From: Leucobacter aridicollis
Lineage (GTDB): Bacteria; Actinomycetota; Actinomycetes; Actinomycetales; Microbacteriaceae
NCBI RefSeq assembly: GCF_024399335.1
Contig: NZ_CP075339.1
Span: 1,116,001-1,180,000, forward strand
Length of the DNA stretch: 64,000 nt
Direction of reading: 5' to 3'
Shown here: one piece after another, positions 35,649-45,506 of the stretch
How the letters are laid out: each line of letters begins with the position of its first letter
How positions within the stretch are numbered: the first letter of the stretch is position 1
Program-made: the position numbers and the translations under genes
Notes under the pieces: model-generated
Told to the model about the DNA's origin: nothing
The model's database searches: none
What the model saw: the letters and a program-made list of their open reading frames with translations, nothing else

Positions 35649-36115
35649 TCCTGCGTGACGCGACGACCGCGGACCTCGACCAGATCGCGGCGCTCGAAGC
35701 CGACCTCTTCGGGAGTGACGCGTGGAGCCGCGACATCGTGCGCGAGGAACTCGCTGGCGAACACCGCAGGTACCTCGTGCTCGTCGACGGCGACGTGGAC
35801 GGAGCCGGCGAGGGCGCAATTCGGGGCTATGCCGGGCTCCTCGTCGTCGGCACTGATGGTGACATCCAGACGATCGCCGTCGCCCCTGAGCTGCGCGGCG
35901 CCGGGCACGGCCGTGCCCTCATGACTGAACTGCTCGCTGAGGCCGCACGCCGCGGCGCGAGTCAGGTGTTTCTTGAGGTGCGCGCGGACAACCCGCCAGC
36001 TCGTGGCCTCTACGCATCGCTCGGTTTTGTTGAGATCGGCGTGCGCCCAAAGTATTACCAGCCCGAGGGCATCGACGCGATCGTGATGCAGTTGCAGCTG
36101 AAGGAGCAACAGTGA
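35645..36115 (+). CDS. rimI: ribosomal-protein-alanine N-acetyltransferase
   Basis: GNAT acetyltransferase, probably acetylating the N-terminal alanine of S18. It is 156 aa. The acetyl-CoA loop is visible as [27 protein letters not shown], then [30 protein letters not shown], the RimI hallmark. Sits between tsaB and tsaD with 4-nt overlaps, the standard actinobacterial order. Confidence 0.93.
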   Translation: MILRDATTADLDQIAALEADLFGSDAWSRDIVREELAGEHRRYLVLVDGDVDGAGEGAIRGYAGLLVVGTDGDIQTIAVAPELRGAGHGRALMTELLAEAARRGASQVFLEVRADNPPARGLYASLGFVEIGVRPKYYQPEGIDAIVMQLQLKEQQ

Positions 36116-37242
36116 GTGAGACAGTACGCGCGGCAGCGGTCGGCGCGGCACCTGAGGCGGTCAGCCTTGCAACTGAGCCGCTCGTGCTCGGGATCGAAAC
36201 AAGCTGCGACGAGACCGGGATCGGGATCGTCCGCGGACGCACTCTACTCGCGAACTCGATCGCCTCGTCCATGGACGAGCATGCCCGGTTCGGCGGAGTC
36301 ATCCCAGAGATCGCAGCACGTGCCCACCTCGAATCCATGACGCCCACGATCGAGCGGGCACTTGCCGATGCTGGCGTGACGCTCGACGAGCTCGACGCGA
36401 TCGCCGTGACCGGTGGGCCGGGCCTTGCCGGCGCGCTGATGGTCGGCGTCTCGGCAGCGAAGGCGCTCGCGGTGTCGCTCGACAAACCGCTCTACGCGGT
36501 GAACCACCTTGTCGGTCACGTCGGGGCCGACCTGCTCCACGGCGATGGCCTGCGGCCGGCTGTCGGAACCGTCGGCGAGCTCGAACTGCCGACAGTTGCG
36601 CTGCTCGTCTCTGGCGGCCACACGTCGCTGCTGCTCGTGCGCGACCTTGTCAGCGACGTCGAGCTGCTCGGTGAGACAATTGACGACGCTGCGGGGGAGG
36701 CGTTCGACAAGGTCGCCAGGCTGCTCGCGCTGCCGTACCCAGGAGGGCCGCACATCGATCGGGTCGCCGCCGACGGTGATCCCCAGGCGATTCGCTTTCC
36801 GCGCGGCCTGACGCTTCCGAAAGACATGGCGAAGCACCGCTACGACTTCTCATTCTCTGGACTCAAGACCTCGGTCGCGCGGTGGGTTGAGAAGCGCGTG
36901 GCGGCGGGTGAGGACGTGCCTGTGGCCGATGTCGCCGCGAGCTTCCGAGAAGCAGTCGTCGACGTTCTCCTGACGAAGGCGCTCGCCGCCTGCGCTGACC
37001 TTGGCGTTCCGCGGTTGCTGCTCGGTGGCGGGGTTGTCGCGAACGCTCGGCTTCGTGAGGTCGCTGCTGAGCGTTCGGCTGCAGTCGGAGTGGAGCTGCG
37101 CGTGCCGCCGCTATCGCTGTGCACCGACAACGGTGCGATGATCGCTTCGCTTGGGGCGCAGCTCGTCGCCGCGGGGCACGCACCTTCTTCGTTGAGCTTC
37201 GGCGCCGACTCGACTCTCCCGGTGACAGACATTCAGTTGTAG
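36112..37242 (+). CDS. tsaD: tRNA t6A synthase catalytic subunit TsaD
   Basis: Transfers the threonylcarbamoyl group to A37 of ANN-decoding tRNAs. It is 376 aa with an ASKHA fold. [15 protein letters not shown] near residue 25, metal-binding region [49 protein letters not shown] and [10 protein letters not shown] near the C-terminus. A 23-residue N-terminal Ala-rich extension precedes the core. Last gene of the glmS run. Confidence 0.96.
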   Translation: MSETVRAAAVGAAPEAVSLATEPLVLGIETSCDETGIGIVRGRTLLANSIASSMDEHARFGGVIPEIAARAHLESMTPTIERALADAGVTLDELDAIAVTGGPGLAGALMVGVSAAKALAVSLDKPLYAVNHLVGHVGADLLHGDGLRPAVGTVGELELPTVALLVSGGHTSLLLVRDLVSDVELLGETIDDAAGEAFDKVARLLALPYPGGPHIDRVAADGDPQAIRFPRGLTLPKDMAKHRYDFSFSGLKTSVARWVEKRVAAGEDVPVADVAASFREAVVDVLLTKALAACADLGVPRLLLGGGVVANARLREVAAERSAAVGVELRVPPLSLCTDNGAMIASLGAQLVAAGHAPSSLSFGADSTLPVTDIQL

Positions 37243-37313
37243 CCAACTCGCGCCCGGGCTGTATCGTTGTAGCTAGGGCTATGCCCTCCGTGACCTTTAC
37301 CGTTAGGAACGCT

Positions 37314-38015
37314 ATGTCCGACAACACGCCGAACACCGACCCGGGAACCACCCCCGAGCAGCCCCAGGCAGTGCCTGCCGCGCCCGAGGCGCCTGCAGCA
37401 TTCCCGCCCGTCGATCCGTCGCCGGCCGCGGCGCCCGCCGCCCCGCCTGTGCCGCCGACGGCTCCGCCTGTTCCGCCGGCGGCTCCGCCAGTCGCCCCGC
37501 CACTTCCGCAGGCTGTCCCGTTTGGCGAGCAGGCCCAGCAGCAGCCAGAGAGCCCGACGGTGCCAGGAGCGCCGTACGTGGCTCCGGGAACCCCGGCGCC
37601 CGGGTACCCGGCGCCCCAGGGGCAGAACTACCCGCAGGGCTACGGCGCGATGCCGCAGGCGCCCCAGGGATACGCGCCGGTGCCCACGACAGTCCCGGGC
37701 AAGACGCTCGGCATCGTCGGCCTCATCGTCTCGTTCATCCTGCCGATCTCGCTCGTTGGTCTCGTGCTCAGCATCATCGGACTCGTGCAGTCGAAGAAGG
37801 CGCAGGCGAAGAACATTCCAGCCGTCGTCGGCATCATCGTCGGCGCGCTCGGCGTCATTACCGGCATCATCCTCGCAGTCGTGTTCATCGGTCTCGCGGT
37901 CGCTGGGGCTGACGCCGCGCAGGCGTGCCTCGACGGCGCGGAGTCGGTCCAGGTGTTCGGCGAGACGATCCCCTGCTCGGCGGTCCTCTCGGGCGCGTAC
38001 GAGTTCAGCTACTAG
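37314..38015 (+). CDS. proline-rich DUF4190-type membrane protein
   Basis: Function unknown. It is 233 aa from the ATG at 37314 (TTAGGAA upstream); an earlier in-frame ATG at 37281 is possible. The first 130 residues are Pro/Ala-rich, with repeats of APPVPP and Gly/Tyr/Gln-rich stretches. Two C-terminal membrane helices follow (GIVGLIVSFILPISLVGLVLS and VVGIIVGALGVITGIILAVV), then a short outer tail with two cysteines that could pair. Related in architecture to the protein at 39351. Convergent with the methyltransferase. Confidence 0.75.
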   Translation: MSDNTPNTDPGTTPEQPQAVPAAPEAPAAFPPVDPSPAAAPAAPPVPPTAPPVPPAAPPVAPPLPQAVPFGEQAQQQPESPTVPGAPYVAPGTPAPGYPAPQGQNYPQGYGAMPQAPQGYAPVPTTVPGKTLGIVGLIVSFILPISLVGLVLSIIGLVQSKKAQAKNIPAVVGIIVGALGVITGIILAVVFIGLAVAGADAAQACLDGAESVQVFGETIPCSAVLSGAYEFSY

Positions 38016-38028
38016 CGGCTACTGCACC

Positions 38029-39351
38029 TCAGCAGCGCTCGGCGAGCAGCGCAATGTGCCTGTTCGCCGAGCGGCTGAGGATCAGCGTCGCAGCGCCTGA
38101 GCCAGTGAGGCGCAGGCGAGTGCGAAGCGCGGCGGGATCCACATCCACGCCGCGCTTTTTGATTTCCAGCCTGCCGATCCCTCGTGCGGCCAGGGCGCGC
38201 TTGAGATCCTTCTCGCGTGCGGGGAGCTCCTCGAGGATCCTGAAGACCTGCCCGAACGGCGTCGCGGTCGCGTTGTCGGCGGTGAGGTAGGCGATCCCGT
38301 CGTGGATCATGCCGGCGTCGAGCTCCGCAGCGAGCTTTCCGATGAGGCGCGCGCGGATCACCGCACCGTCAGGCTCGATGAGGTACTCGCCGAGCTCGCG
38401 GGTATCGGCGTCCGGAAAGTCGGCGGCCGCGCTGAGCTCATGCCAGACCGGTGTGCTGCCGGTGGCAGCTGCGCCGCCCGCGCCCGCCGCCCGCCCAGGG
38501 TCCCCACGCAGCACAGCTGCCGAGCGGCGGATACCCTGTCTGGTGGCGTCGCCGAACCACAGCCCCATCTCGACGACCTGGCCGTCGACCGAGACCCACT
38601 GAGCCTCGGCGTCGTCGGGAATGAGTTCGCGGTCGAGGCCGGGCCCGAGCTTGACGCCCCCGAACCGCACGGCTCGTGCGGCGTCGAACGCGAAGGTGAG
38701 CGAAGGGGAGTAATCGTCGCTCGAGGCGAGCCTGCGAGTGTCTCGGTGGCCGGCAGTTCGTCGTGCAGGGTCGAGAAACACGGCGTCGGCGGCGCCTGCC
38801 CCGAGCTCAGTCGCGTCGCCAATGATCACCTCGTGCGGCGGGACGCTACCGTGACAAGCCTCGATCCAGGCGGCTTCGACAGAGACATTGTGTGCAGCGA
38901 AGTCGGCAGTGAGCGGGTCGAGCTCGACCGCGCGTACTCCGAGCCCCGCGCGCAGAAACGCAAGCGACTCGGCGCCGAGACCGCAGCCGAGGTCGGCGAC
39001 TGCTGTTGCGCCGTGAAAACGGCGCGCGTGAAGCTCCGCAACGGAGAAACGAGACGCCTGTTCGAGCCCTGCCTGGGTGAAGAGCATTTCTCCGGCCCGC
39101 GGCCCGAACTTCGCTGCTGCTTTCTCGCGCAGCCCGGTCACCGTGAGCGCCGCGGCGAGCTCGTCGGGGGCTACGCCGTCGCGCCGCAGGTGCCGCCCGA
39201 CGCAGTCAAGGCTGTCACCTGCCTCTCGCAGGGCCGCAGCTGAGGCGAGCAGCTCCGCGCCACGCCGACTCGTGAGCACATCCCATCCAGGAGGGGACGA
39301 AGCGGGCCCCGGGCTGGTCGCCCGGGGCCCGTCGCTGCGTGAGCCGCTCAC
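38029..39351 (-). CDS. SAM-dependent methyltransferase with THUMP-like C-terminus
   Basis: Probable RNA methyltransferase of unknown substrate. It is 440 aa. Rossmann motif I is AVADLGCGLGAESLAFLRAG (about 117-136), then VRAVELDPLTADFAAHN and AVFLDPARRTAG, the motif IV position. The last 70 residues (AARGIGRLEIKKRGVDVDPAALRTRLRL) match the THUMP-like tail of this actinobacterial family. GTG at 39351 overlaps the TAG of the upstream DUF4190 gene by one base, and a strong hairpin lies in its first 17 codons. Confidence 0.85.
   Translation of the reverse strand: MSGSRSDGPRATSPGPASSPPGWDVLTSRRGAELLASAAALREAGDSLDCVGRHLRRDGVAPDELAAALTVTGLREKAAAKFGPRAGEMLFTQAGLEQASRFSVAELHARRFHGATAVADLGCGLGAESLAFLRAGLGVRAVELDPLTADFAAHNVSVEAAWIEACHGSVPPHEVIIGDATELGAGAADAVFLDPARRTAGHRDTRRLASSDDYSPSLTFAFDAARAVRFGGVKLGPGLDRELIPDDAEAQWVSVDGQVVEMGLWFGDATRQGIRRSAAVLRGDPGRAAGAGGAAATGSTPVWHELSAAADFPDADTRELGEYLIEPDGAVIRARLIGKLAAELDAGMIHDGIAYLTADNATATPFGQVFRILEELPAREKDLKRALAARGIGRLEIKKRGVDVDPAALRTRLRLTGSGAATLILSRSANRHIALLAERC
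39303..39331 (-). terminator. hairpin in the 5' end of the methyltransferase gene
   Basis: CGGGCCCCGGG (39303-39313) and CCCGGGGCCCG (39321-39331) form a perfect 11-bp stem with a 7-nt loop. It lies 20 nt after the stop of the upstream DUF4190 gene, inside the methyltransferase reading frame. It could act as an intercistronic attenuator. Confidence 0.5.
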
Positions 39352-39788
39352 TAGTAGTAGTAGCTCCCGCTCGCTGCCGCGCCGATGATCATGACGATGA
39401 AGCCGATGTACATTACGACAAGCAACACGCCGAGCGCGATGGTGCAGTACCCGTAGATGACCGCGGTGAGCGCGAGGCCGCGCCCTGCGTCTCCGGTGCG
39501 CTTGATCTGGTTCAACCCAAGGTGCCCGAAGATGATTCCGGCGATGGGCGCGATGAACGCAAGGATGATCGCCACAAGCGCGTACGTGTTTGTGTCCTTG
39601 ACGGTTGTGCGCTGCGGGGTGGCTGCTGCAGCCTGGTACGCGTAGGCGGGCGTCTCGTATCCGTACTGCGGCGCGGCGGTGCTTGCAGCGTCAGTAAGCT
39701 GCGCCCCGTGCGGCAGTTGCTCTGTCGGCTGTTCCGAAGCCGGTTGAGGCTGGTGCTCGGCTGGCACTGTGGGGTCGGTGGTGCTCAT
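39351..39788 (-). CDS. DUF4190-type membrane protein
   Basis: Function unknown. It is 145 aa from the ATG at 39788 (GGAG upstream; the ATG at 39791 is also possible). A Pro/Gln/Thr-rich soluble N-terminus of about 70 residues is followed by two helices (TYALVAIILAFIAPIAGIIFGHLGLNQIKRTG, then ALTAVIYGYCTIALGVLLVVMYIGFIVMI) typical of DUF4190. Ends SGSYYY. One-base overlap with the methyltransferase gene. Confidence 0.8.
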   Translation of the reverse strand: MSTTDPTVPAEHQPQPASEQPTEQLPHGAQLTDAASTAAPQYGYETPAYAYQAAAATPQRTTVKDTNTYALVAIILAFIAPIAGIIFGHLGLNQIKRTGDAGRGLALTAVIYGYCTIALGVLLVVMYIGFIVMIIGAAASGSYYY

Positions 39789-39888
39789 CATGCTCCAAGT
39801 CGTAGTGGGTGTACCACAGAGTGTACTCACTGGGTCTGAGGGGCCCGTGGGGTCGGTGTTCGCTGTCCGCGATTCGGCGCATCAACAG

Positions 39889-39930
39889 TTGGCACTCACC
39901 TTGCATGAGTGCCAACTGGGGTCATAGAAT
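39889..39930 (+). promoter_or_regulatory. CIRCE operator and groES promoter
   Basis: TTGGCACTC (39889-39897), nine bases, then GAGTGCCAA (39907-39915): a perfect CIRCE inverted repeat, the HrcA binding site. It overlaps the -35 TTGCAT (39901-39906); -10 TAGAAT is at 39925-39930, spacer 18. Heat induction by loss of HrcA binding is established for this element. Confidence 0.93.
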
Positions 39931-39941
39931 CTCGTACAGAG

Positions 39942-39957
39942 GCACTCGCAAGAGTGC
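39942..39957 (+). promoter_or_regulatory. second inverted repeat in the groES 5' UTR
   Basis: GCACTC-GCAA-GAGTGC. It reuses the CIRCE half-site core with a 4-nt spacer and lies just after the predicted transcription start. It could be a second operator or an RNA hairpin. Confidence 0.5.
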
Positions 39958-39987
39958 GAAACTAACAGCTTTGGAAAGAGGTCAACC

Positions 39988-40284
39988 GTGTCGGTCGCCA
40001 TTAAGCCGCTCGAGGATCGCATTGTCATTCAGCAGGTCGAGGCTGAGCAGACTACTGCTTCGGGTCTCGTTATCCCTGACAGCGCAAAGGAAAAGCCCCA
40101 GGAGGGCAAGGTTGTTGCAGTGGGCCCCGGCCGTGTCTCAGACAACGGCACCCGCATCCCCGTCGACGTGAACGTCGGCGACATCGTGATCTACTCGAAG
40201 TTCGGCGGCACCGAGATCAAGGCCGCTGGCGAGGAGTACCTCGTGCTCTCGAGCCGCGACATCCTCGCAGTCATCGAGCGCTAA
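39988..40284 (+). CDS. groES: co-chaperonin GroES
   Basis: Ten-kilodalton lid of the GroEL folding chamber. It is 98 aa: [47 protein letters not shown] with the mobile loop, and [37 protein letters not shown] at 39988 follows GAAAGAGG. Monocistronic: a terminator follows and groL is absent from the window, unlike the usual groES-groL arrangement. Confidence 0.97.
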   Translation: MSVAIKPLEDRIVIQQVEAEQTTASGLVIPDSAKEKPQEGKVVAVGPGRVSDNGTRIPVDVNVGDIVIYSKFGGTEIKAAGEEYLVLSSRDILAVIER

Positions 40285-40297
40285 GCATCGCTGAACG

Positions 40298-40332
40298 AGC
40301 CGGGGCCCGCCATCGCGGGGCCCCGGCTTTTT
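40298..40332 (+). terminator. terminator after groES
   Basis: AGCCGGGGCCC (40298-40308) with GGGCCCCGGCT (40318-40328), an 11-bp stem, 9-nt loop and a TTTTT tail. It explains the absence of readthrough into rarD. Confidence 0.88.
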
Positions 40333-40362
40333 CGTACCCGCCAGTCGCCGTAGACTGTGAAG

Positions 40363-41295
40363 GTGAGGGACACTCGTGCTGGCTTAGGGTATGGAATCGG
40401 CGCGTATCTGATTTGGGGCGCATTCCCGCTCTTTTTCACGCTTATCGCGGTCGTGAACCCGTTCGAGGTCGTCTCGTGGCGAGTCGTCACGACGCTGCTT
40501 GTCTGCGCGGTGATTGTGACGGTGACGCGCAGGTGGCGTCGCGTTGGCAACGTGCTGAAGCAGCCGAAAACGTTTGGGCTGTTCGCCCTCTCGTCGATCC
40601 TGCTGTACGCGAACTGGCAGATCTTCGTGATCGGGGTGATCTCCGGCCACGTGCTTGAGACGTCGCTCGGCTACTTCATCAATCCGCTCTTCACGATCCT
40701 GTTCGGAGTGATCTTCTGGCGCGAGAAGCTCTCGCGCCTCCAGTGGATCGCGGTCGTCGTCGCGGGCACAGGTGTGCTGTTCTCGGCGATCTCCTACGGC
40801 AAGGTGCCGTGGATCGCGCTGGGTCTTGCCCTCTCGTTCGGCCTCTACGGCGTCGTGCACCAACGCATCGAAGAAGTCGACGGGGTCACGGGGCTCACTG
40901 TCGAGACACTCGTCTCCGTGCCGATCGGCCTGACCCAACTGGCAATCGTCGGTTCCGTCGCGGGTCTGAGCGCGTTCTCTCACGGGGGCGTGATTACGGC
41001 ACTCGTGCTCGTCAGTGGGCTCCTCACAGCGGTTCCGCTCATCCTCTTCGGTGAGGCAGCTCGCAGGCTCCCGCTCACCTATGTTGGGTTCCTGCAGTTC
41101 CTCACCCCGGTGCTCGGTTTCCTCTTCGGGTACTTCATCATGCATGAAGAACTTCCCATCGCGAGGTGGATCGGCTTCATCGCTGTGTGGATTGCGCTCA
41201 TGTTCCTCATCGCCGACATGATCGTGCGATTGCGGCGTTCGCCTAGCGCGGACCTCGCCCATCAGCCTCATACAGGTCCCATTCCCTTAGACTAG
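40363..41295 (+). CDS. rarD: EamA family permease RarD
   Basis: Drug/metabolite transporter superfamily protein with about ten membrane helices; substrate unknown. The open frame starts at GTG 40357, but TAGACT at 40351-40356 looks like a -10 box, so the GTG at 40363 is the likelier, leaderless start (310 aa). GLGYGIGAYLIWGAFPLFFTLIAVVNPFEVVSWRV is the RarD signature, followed by LETSLGYFINPLFTILFGVIFW. Confidence 0.88.
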   Translation: MRDTRAGLGYGIGAYLIWGAFPLFFTLIAVVNPFEVVSWRVVTTLLVCAVIVTVTRRWRRVGNVLKQPKTFGLFALSSILLYANWQIFVIGVISGHVLETSLGYFINPLFTILFGVIFWREKLSRLQWIAVVVAGTGVLFSAISYGKVPWIALGLALSFGLYGVVHQRIEEVDGVTGLTVETLVSVPIGLTQLAIVGSVAGLSAFSHGGVITALVLVSGLLTAVPLILFGEAARRLPLTYVGFLQFLTPVLGFLFGYFIMHEELPIARWIGFIAVWIALMFLIADMIVRLRRSPSADLAHQPHTGPIPLD

Positions 41296-41324
41296 ATAGT
41301 CTTCGACGACGCCACGAGCATTAA

Positions 41325-42836
<1,512 letters not shown>

Positions 42837-42857
42837 GGGAGCGCCCACTGCCTGAGC

Positions 42858-42899
42858 CGAGGGCCGCAGCGAATCAGTGTGATTCAGCTGCGGCCCTCG
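42858..42899. terminator. bidirectional hairpin between guaB and the arsR-like gene
   Basis: CGAGGGCCGCAGC (42858-42870) pairs with GCTGCGGCCCTCG (42887-42899), extended by GAATCA/TGATTC with one bulged A. It overlaps the last codons of the arsR-like gene and should stop both convergent transcripts. Confidence 0.75.
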
Positions 42900-43257
42900 T
42901 GCCGTGTACGGGGCACAGCGCGACGTTGTCGCCCGTGAGGCCCAGCAGTCGCTCGGCGGCCGTGAGAAGCTCGGTGATGGCCTCGCTGTGAAGCAGTGAG
43001 TACACCGACGCCCTGCCCTGCGGGCGCGACTCGACGAGGCCAGCGTCTTTCAGGCGGGCGAGGTGCTTCGAGACTGTGCTCTGCGAGAGCCCCAGATGAT
43101 CCGTGAGCTCGACTACGCGGTGCTCTCCGAGTTGCAGGTGGCGCAGAATCACGAGGCGCGACGGATCGCTCAGGCTGTGGAACAGGCAGGTCGCTGGAAG
43201 CAACATCTCAAGTTCTTTGGCCCTATCGCCGTCTGATGTTTCTACAGTGATCGCCAT
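42874..43257 (-). CDS. ArsR/SmtB family metal-responsive repressor
   Basis: Winged-helix repressor, probably zinc or cadmium responsive. It is 127 aa. LFHSLSDPSRLVILRHL, then the recognition helix LSQSTVSKHLARLKDAGLVESRPQGRASVYSL. Candidate metal ligands are Cys24 in the helix before the DNA-binding domain and Cys115/His118 in the C-terminal CPVHG. Downstream of the CDF gene with a 36-nt gap on the same strand, so exporter and repressor form one operon. Metal identity is inferred from the partner. Confidence 0.87.
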   Translation of the reverse strand: MAITVETSDGDRAKELEMLLPATCLFHSLSDPSRLVILRHLQLGEHRVVELTDHLGLSQSTVSKHLARLKDAGLVESRPQGRASVYSLLHSEAITELLTAAERLLGLTGDNVALCPVHGTRAAAESH

Positions 43258-43293
43258 CTCTCGATGATACCGCTCGTCGTGCGTGATCCCTGG

Positions 43294-44235
43294 TTACGAG
43301 GTTGTACCCGTGCCTGCGAGCTCGCGGTGCAGTTGTCCCTCGTGTTCGAGGTGCGTCAACTCCTCGAGCTGGAAGGTGCAGTGCTCGATGCCAAAGTGCT
43401 GCCGCATTGTGGCGGTGAGCTCGTCGAGGAGTCGTGAGTTGTCGGTGCCGGCACTCGGTACGACATGGGCAGACATGACAGACACCCCGCTCGTGAGGCC
43501 CCACACGTGCAGGCTGTGAAGAGCCTCGACTCCCTCGGTGGCAACGATTTCGCCCCGCACCTCGTCGATATCGATGTTGTGAGGTACGCCCTGCATGATC
43601 AGGTTGACCGCCTGCTTCAGGAGCAAGAAGGCTCGCGGCAGGATGATCACTCCGATTGCCGCTGCCGCGATTGCATCACCGCGGTTCCATCCGAGCGTGA
43701 CGTTGAGCACGCCTGAGATGATGATCGCCGCAGCGCCGATCCCGTCGCTCATGACCTCGAGAAATGCGGCCTTGACGTTCAGGCTCTCTTTCGCGCCGCG
43801 GTTGAGAATCACCAGGGACGCCGCAGCGCCGATGAGCCCAACGATCGCGAAGGCGATCACGCCGCCACCGGCGACGTCGGTGGGGTTGAACCACCGCTCG
43901 ACGGCTTCGAACAGGATGTAGCCGCCAAGCCCGAAGAGCAGCAAGCAGTTAATGAGCACCGCGACGATTTCTGCGCGCATGAGGCCGTAGCTTCGCCGCT
44001 TGGATGCGGCACGCGTCGCGAGGATCGACGCGATCAGGGCGATGAGGATCCCGCTCGCGTCGACAGCCATGTGCATCGCCTCGGCCGCGAGAGCCAAGCT
44101 GTTCGTGACCGTGGCCCCAACAATCTGGGCGGCAATGATCGCCCCGTAGATCGACAGGACAAGCACGAGTCGTCGTCTGTGGGTGCCTGTCGCAGTCTGA
44201 AGCGCTCCGGCACCGTGGTCGTGGCCCATTCCCAT
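43294..44235 (-). CDS. cation diffusion facilitator (Zn/Cd exporter)
   Basis: Exports divalent metal in exchange for protons. It is 313 aa from the ATG at 44235 (AGAGGAA upstream); the frame extends to 44262, which would place the start inside the operator. Short His-containing N-terminus (MGMGHDHG), six helices, transport-site residues in EAMHMAVDASG (helix 2) and FLEVMSDGIG (helix 5, Glu in place of the first His, as in CzcD-like members), and a C-terminal cytosolic domain ending with HLEHEGQLH. Confidence 0.9.
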   Translation of the reverse strand: MGMGHDHGAGALQTATGTHRRRLVLVLSIYGAIIAAQIVGATVTNSLALAAEAMHMAVDASGILIALIASILATRAASKRRSYGLMRAEIVAVLINCLLLFGLGGYILFEAVERWFNPTDVAGGGVIAFAIVGLIGAAASLVILNRGAKESLNVKAAFLEVMSDGIGAAAIIISGVLNVTLGWNRGDAIAAAAIGVIILPRAFLLLKQAVNLIMQGVPHNIDIDEVRGEIVATEGVEALHSLHVWGLTSGVSVMSAHVVPSAGTDNSRLLDELTATMRQHFGIEHCTFQLEELTHLEHEGQLHRELAGTGTTS

Positions 44236-44257
44236 AGGAGTTCCTCTCAATAGATAA

Positions 44258-44279
44258 ATCATCGCTTTATGGCGATGAT
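44258..44279. promoter_or_regulatory. operator upstream of the CDF-arsR operon
   Basis: ATCATCGC (44258-44265) and GCGATGAT (44272-44279), a perfect 8-bp inverted repeat with a 6-nt spacer, 23 nt upstream of the CDF start. Size and position suit an ArsR/SmtB dimer. A related TATCATCGAGAGATGGCGAT stretch covers the start of the arsR-like gene itself (43248-43267). Confidence 0.65.
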
Positions 44280-44370
44280 AGCGAACTTTAGCGATATTGT
44301 CGCCCCGTGTGCGGAATGTGTGGACTGTGCGGACTGTGCGGAACTCAGGATGCGCGGCTCACGCACCCGA

Positions 44371-44376
44371 TAGACT
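44371..44376 (+). promoter_or_regulatory. -10 box of leaderless guaB3
   Basis: TAGACT ends 6 nt before the GTG at 44383, and no ribosome site is present between. No strong -35 is seen. Leaderless transcript inferred. Confidence 0.5.
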
Positions 44377-44382
44377 GTCTGG

Positions 44383-45504
44383 GTGAGCAACGAGATCGAG
44401 ATTGGTCGCGGAAAGCGCGCCCGCCGTGTGTATACATTCGACGAGATTGGTATTGTGCCGACGCGGCGTACCCGAGACCCCGAGCTCGTCTCGACCTCCT
44501 GGACAATTGACGCGTTCCAGTTCGACATTCCCGTCATCGGCGCGCCGATGGACTCCGTCATGTCGCCCGCGACTGCGATTCAGCTTGGAAAGCTCGGCGG
44601 ACTCGGCGTACTCAACCTTGAAGGCCTGTGGACTCGACACGAGAACCCCGAGCCACTGCTTGCGGAGATCGCGCGAGTTGATGACGAGATCGCCGCGGTT
44701 AAGCGGATGCGCGAGTTGTATTCAGCGCCGATCAAGCCGGAGCTGATCCGCGATCGCCTCGCGGAAATCCGCGACGCGGGCGTTACCGTAGCCGGCGCGC
44801 TCTCGCCGCACCGCACGGCTGAGTTCACTGACACCGTCGTGAAGGCAGGCGTCGACCTCTTCGTCATCCGCGGCAACACTGTCTCTGCCGAGCACGTGTC
44901 GGTCGATGGTCGTGAGCCATTGAACCTCAAGCAGTTCATCTACGAACTCGATGTCCCAGTCATCGTGGGCGGCGCAGCAACCTACCAGTCGGCGCTCCAC
45001 CTCATGCGCACGGGCGCGGCAGGTGTGCTCGTCGGCTTCGGTGGGGGAGCGTCCTCGACGACTCGGGTTACTCTCGGAATTCGCGCACCAATGGCAAGCG
45101 CAATCGCAGACGTTGCTGGGGCCCGCACCGACTACCTCGACGAGTCGGGCGGGCGCTACGTGCACGTCATCGCTGATGGCGGCCTGGGCACCTCGGGTGA
45201 CCTCGTGAAGGCGATTGCCTGCGGAGCTGACGCTGTCATGCTTGGTGCGGCGCTCGCTCGCGCAACCGATGCGCCCGGCCGCGGCTGGCACTGGGGCCAG
45301 GAAGCGCACCACGAAGACCTTCCCCGCGGGCGACGCGTCGCCGTCGAACAGATCGCGCCGCTCGCCGAGATCATGAATGGCCCAGCCCACATCGCTGACG
45401 GCAGCGCGAACCTGCTCGGGGCACTGCGCCGGGCTATGGCGACGAGTGGCTACTCCGACGTGAAGGAGTTTCAGCGGGTCGACATCGTTCACGCTGAGCG
45501 GTAG
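44383..45504 (+). CDS. guaB3: GuaB3 family IMP dehydrogenase-related protein
   Basis: Actinobacterial paralogue of IMP dehydrogenase; its function is debated, with GMP reductase-like activity suggested for relatives. It is 373 aa, short because it has no CBS domains. TIM-barrel elements FDIPVIGAPMDSVMSPATAIQLGKLGGLGVLNLEGL, then VGFGGGASSTTRVTLGI at the place of the catalytic loop: the usual Cys of GPGSICTTR is Ser/Thr here. HVIADGGLGTSGDLVKAIACGADAVMLG follows. Between the CDF operon and the surf1-like gene. Confidence 0.9.
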   Translation: MSNEIEIGRGKRARRVYTFDEIGIVPTRRTRDPELVSTSWTIDAFQFDIPVIGAPMDSVMSPATAIQLGKLGGLGVLNLEGLWTRHENPEPLLAEIARVDDEIAAVKRMRELYSAPIKPELIRDRLAEIRDAGVTVAGALSPHRTAEFTDTVVKAGVDLFVIRGNTVSAEHVSVDGREPLNLKQFIYELDVPVIVGGAATYQSALHLMRTGAAGVLVGFGGGASSTTRVTLGIRAPMASAIADVAGARTDYLDESGGRYVHVIADGGLGTSGDLVKAIACGADAVMLGAALARATDAPGRGWHWGQEAHHEDLPRGRRVAVEQIAPLAEIMNGPAHIADGSANLLGALRRAMATSGYSDVKEFQRVDIVHAER

Positions 45505-45506
45505 TC

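Noticed and set aside
44383..45504. Second functional IMP dehydrogenase
   Set aside because: It has no CBS domains and no Cys at the catalytic loop; it fits the GuaB3 group whose activity differs from GuaB.
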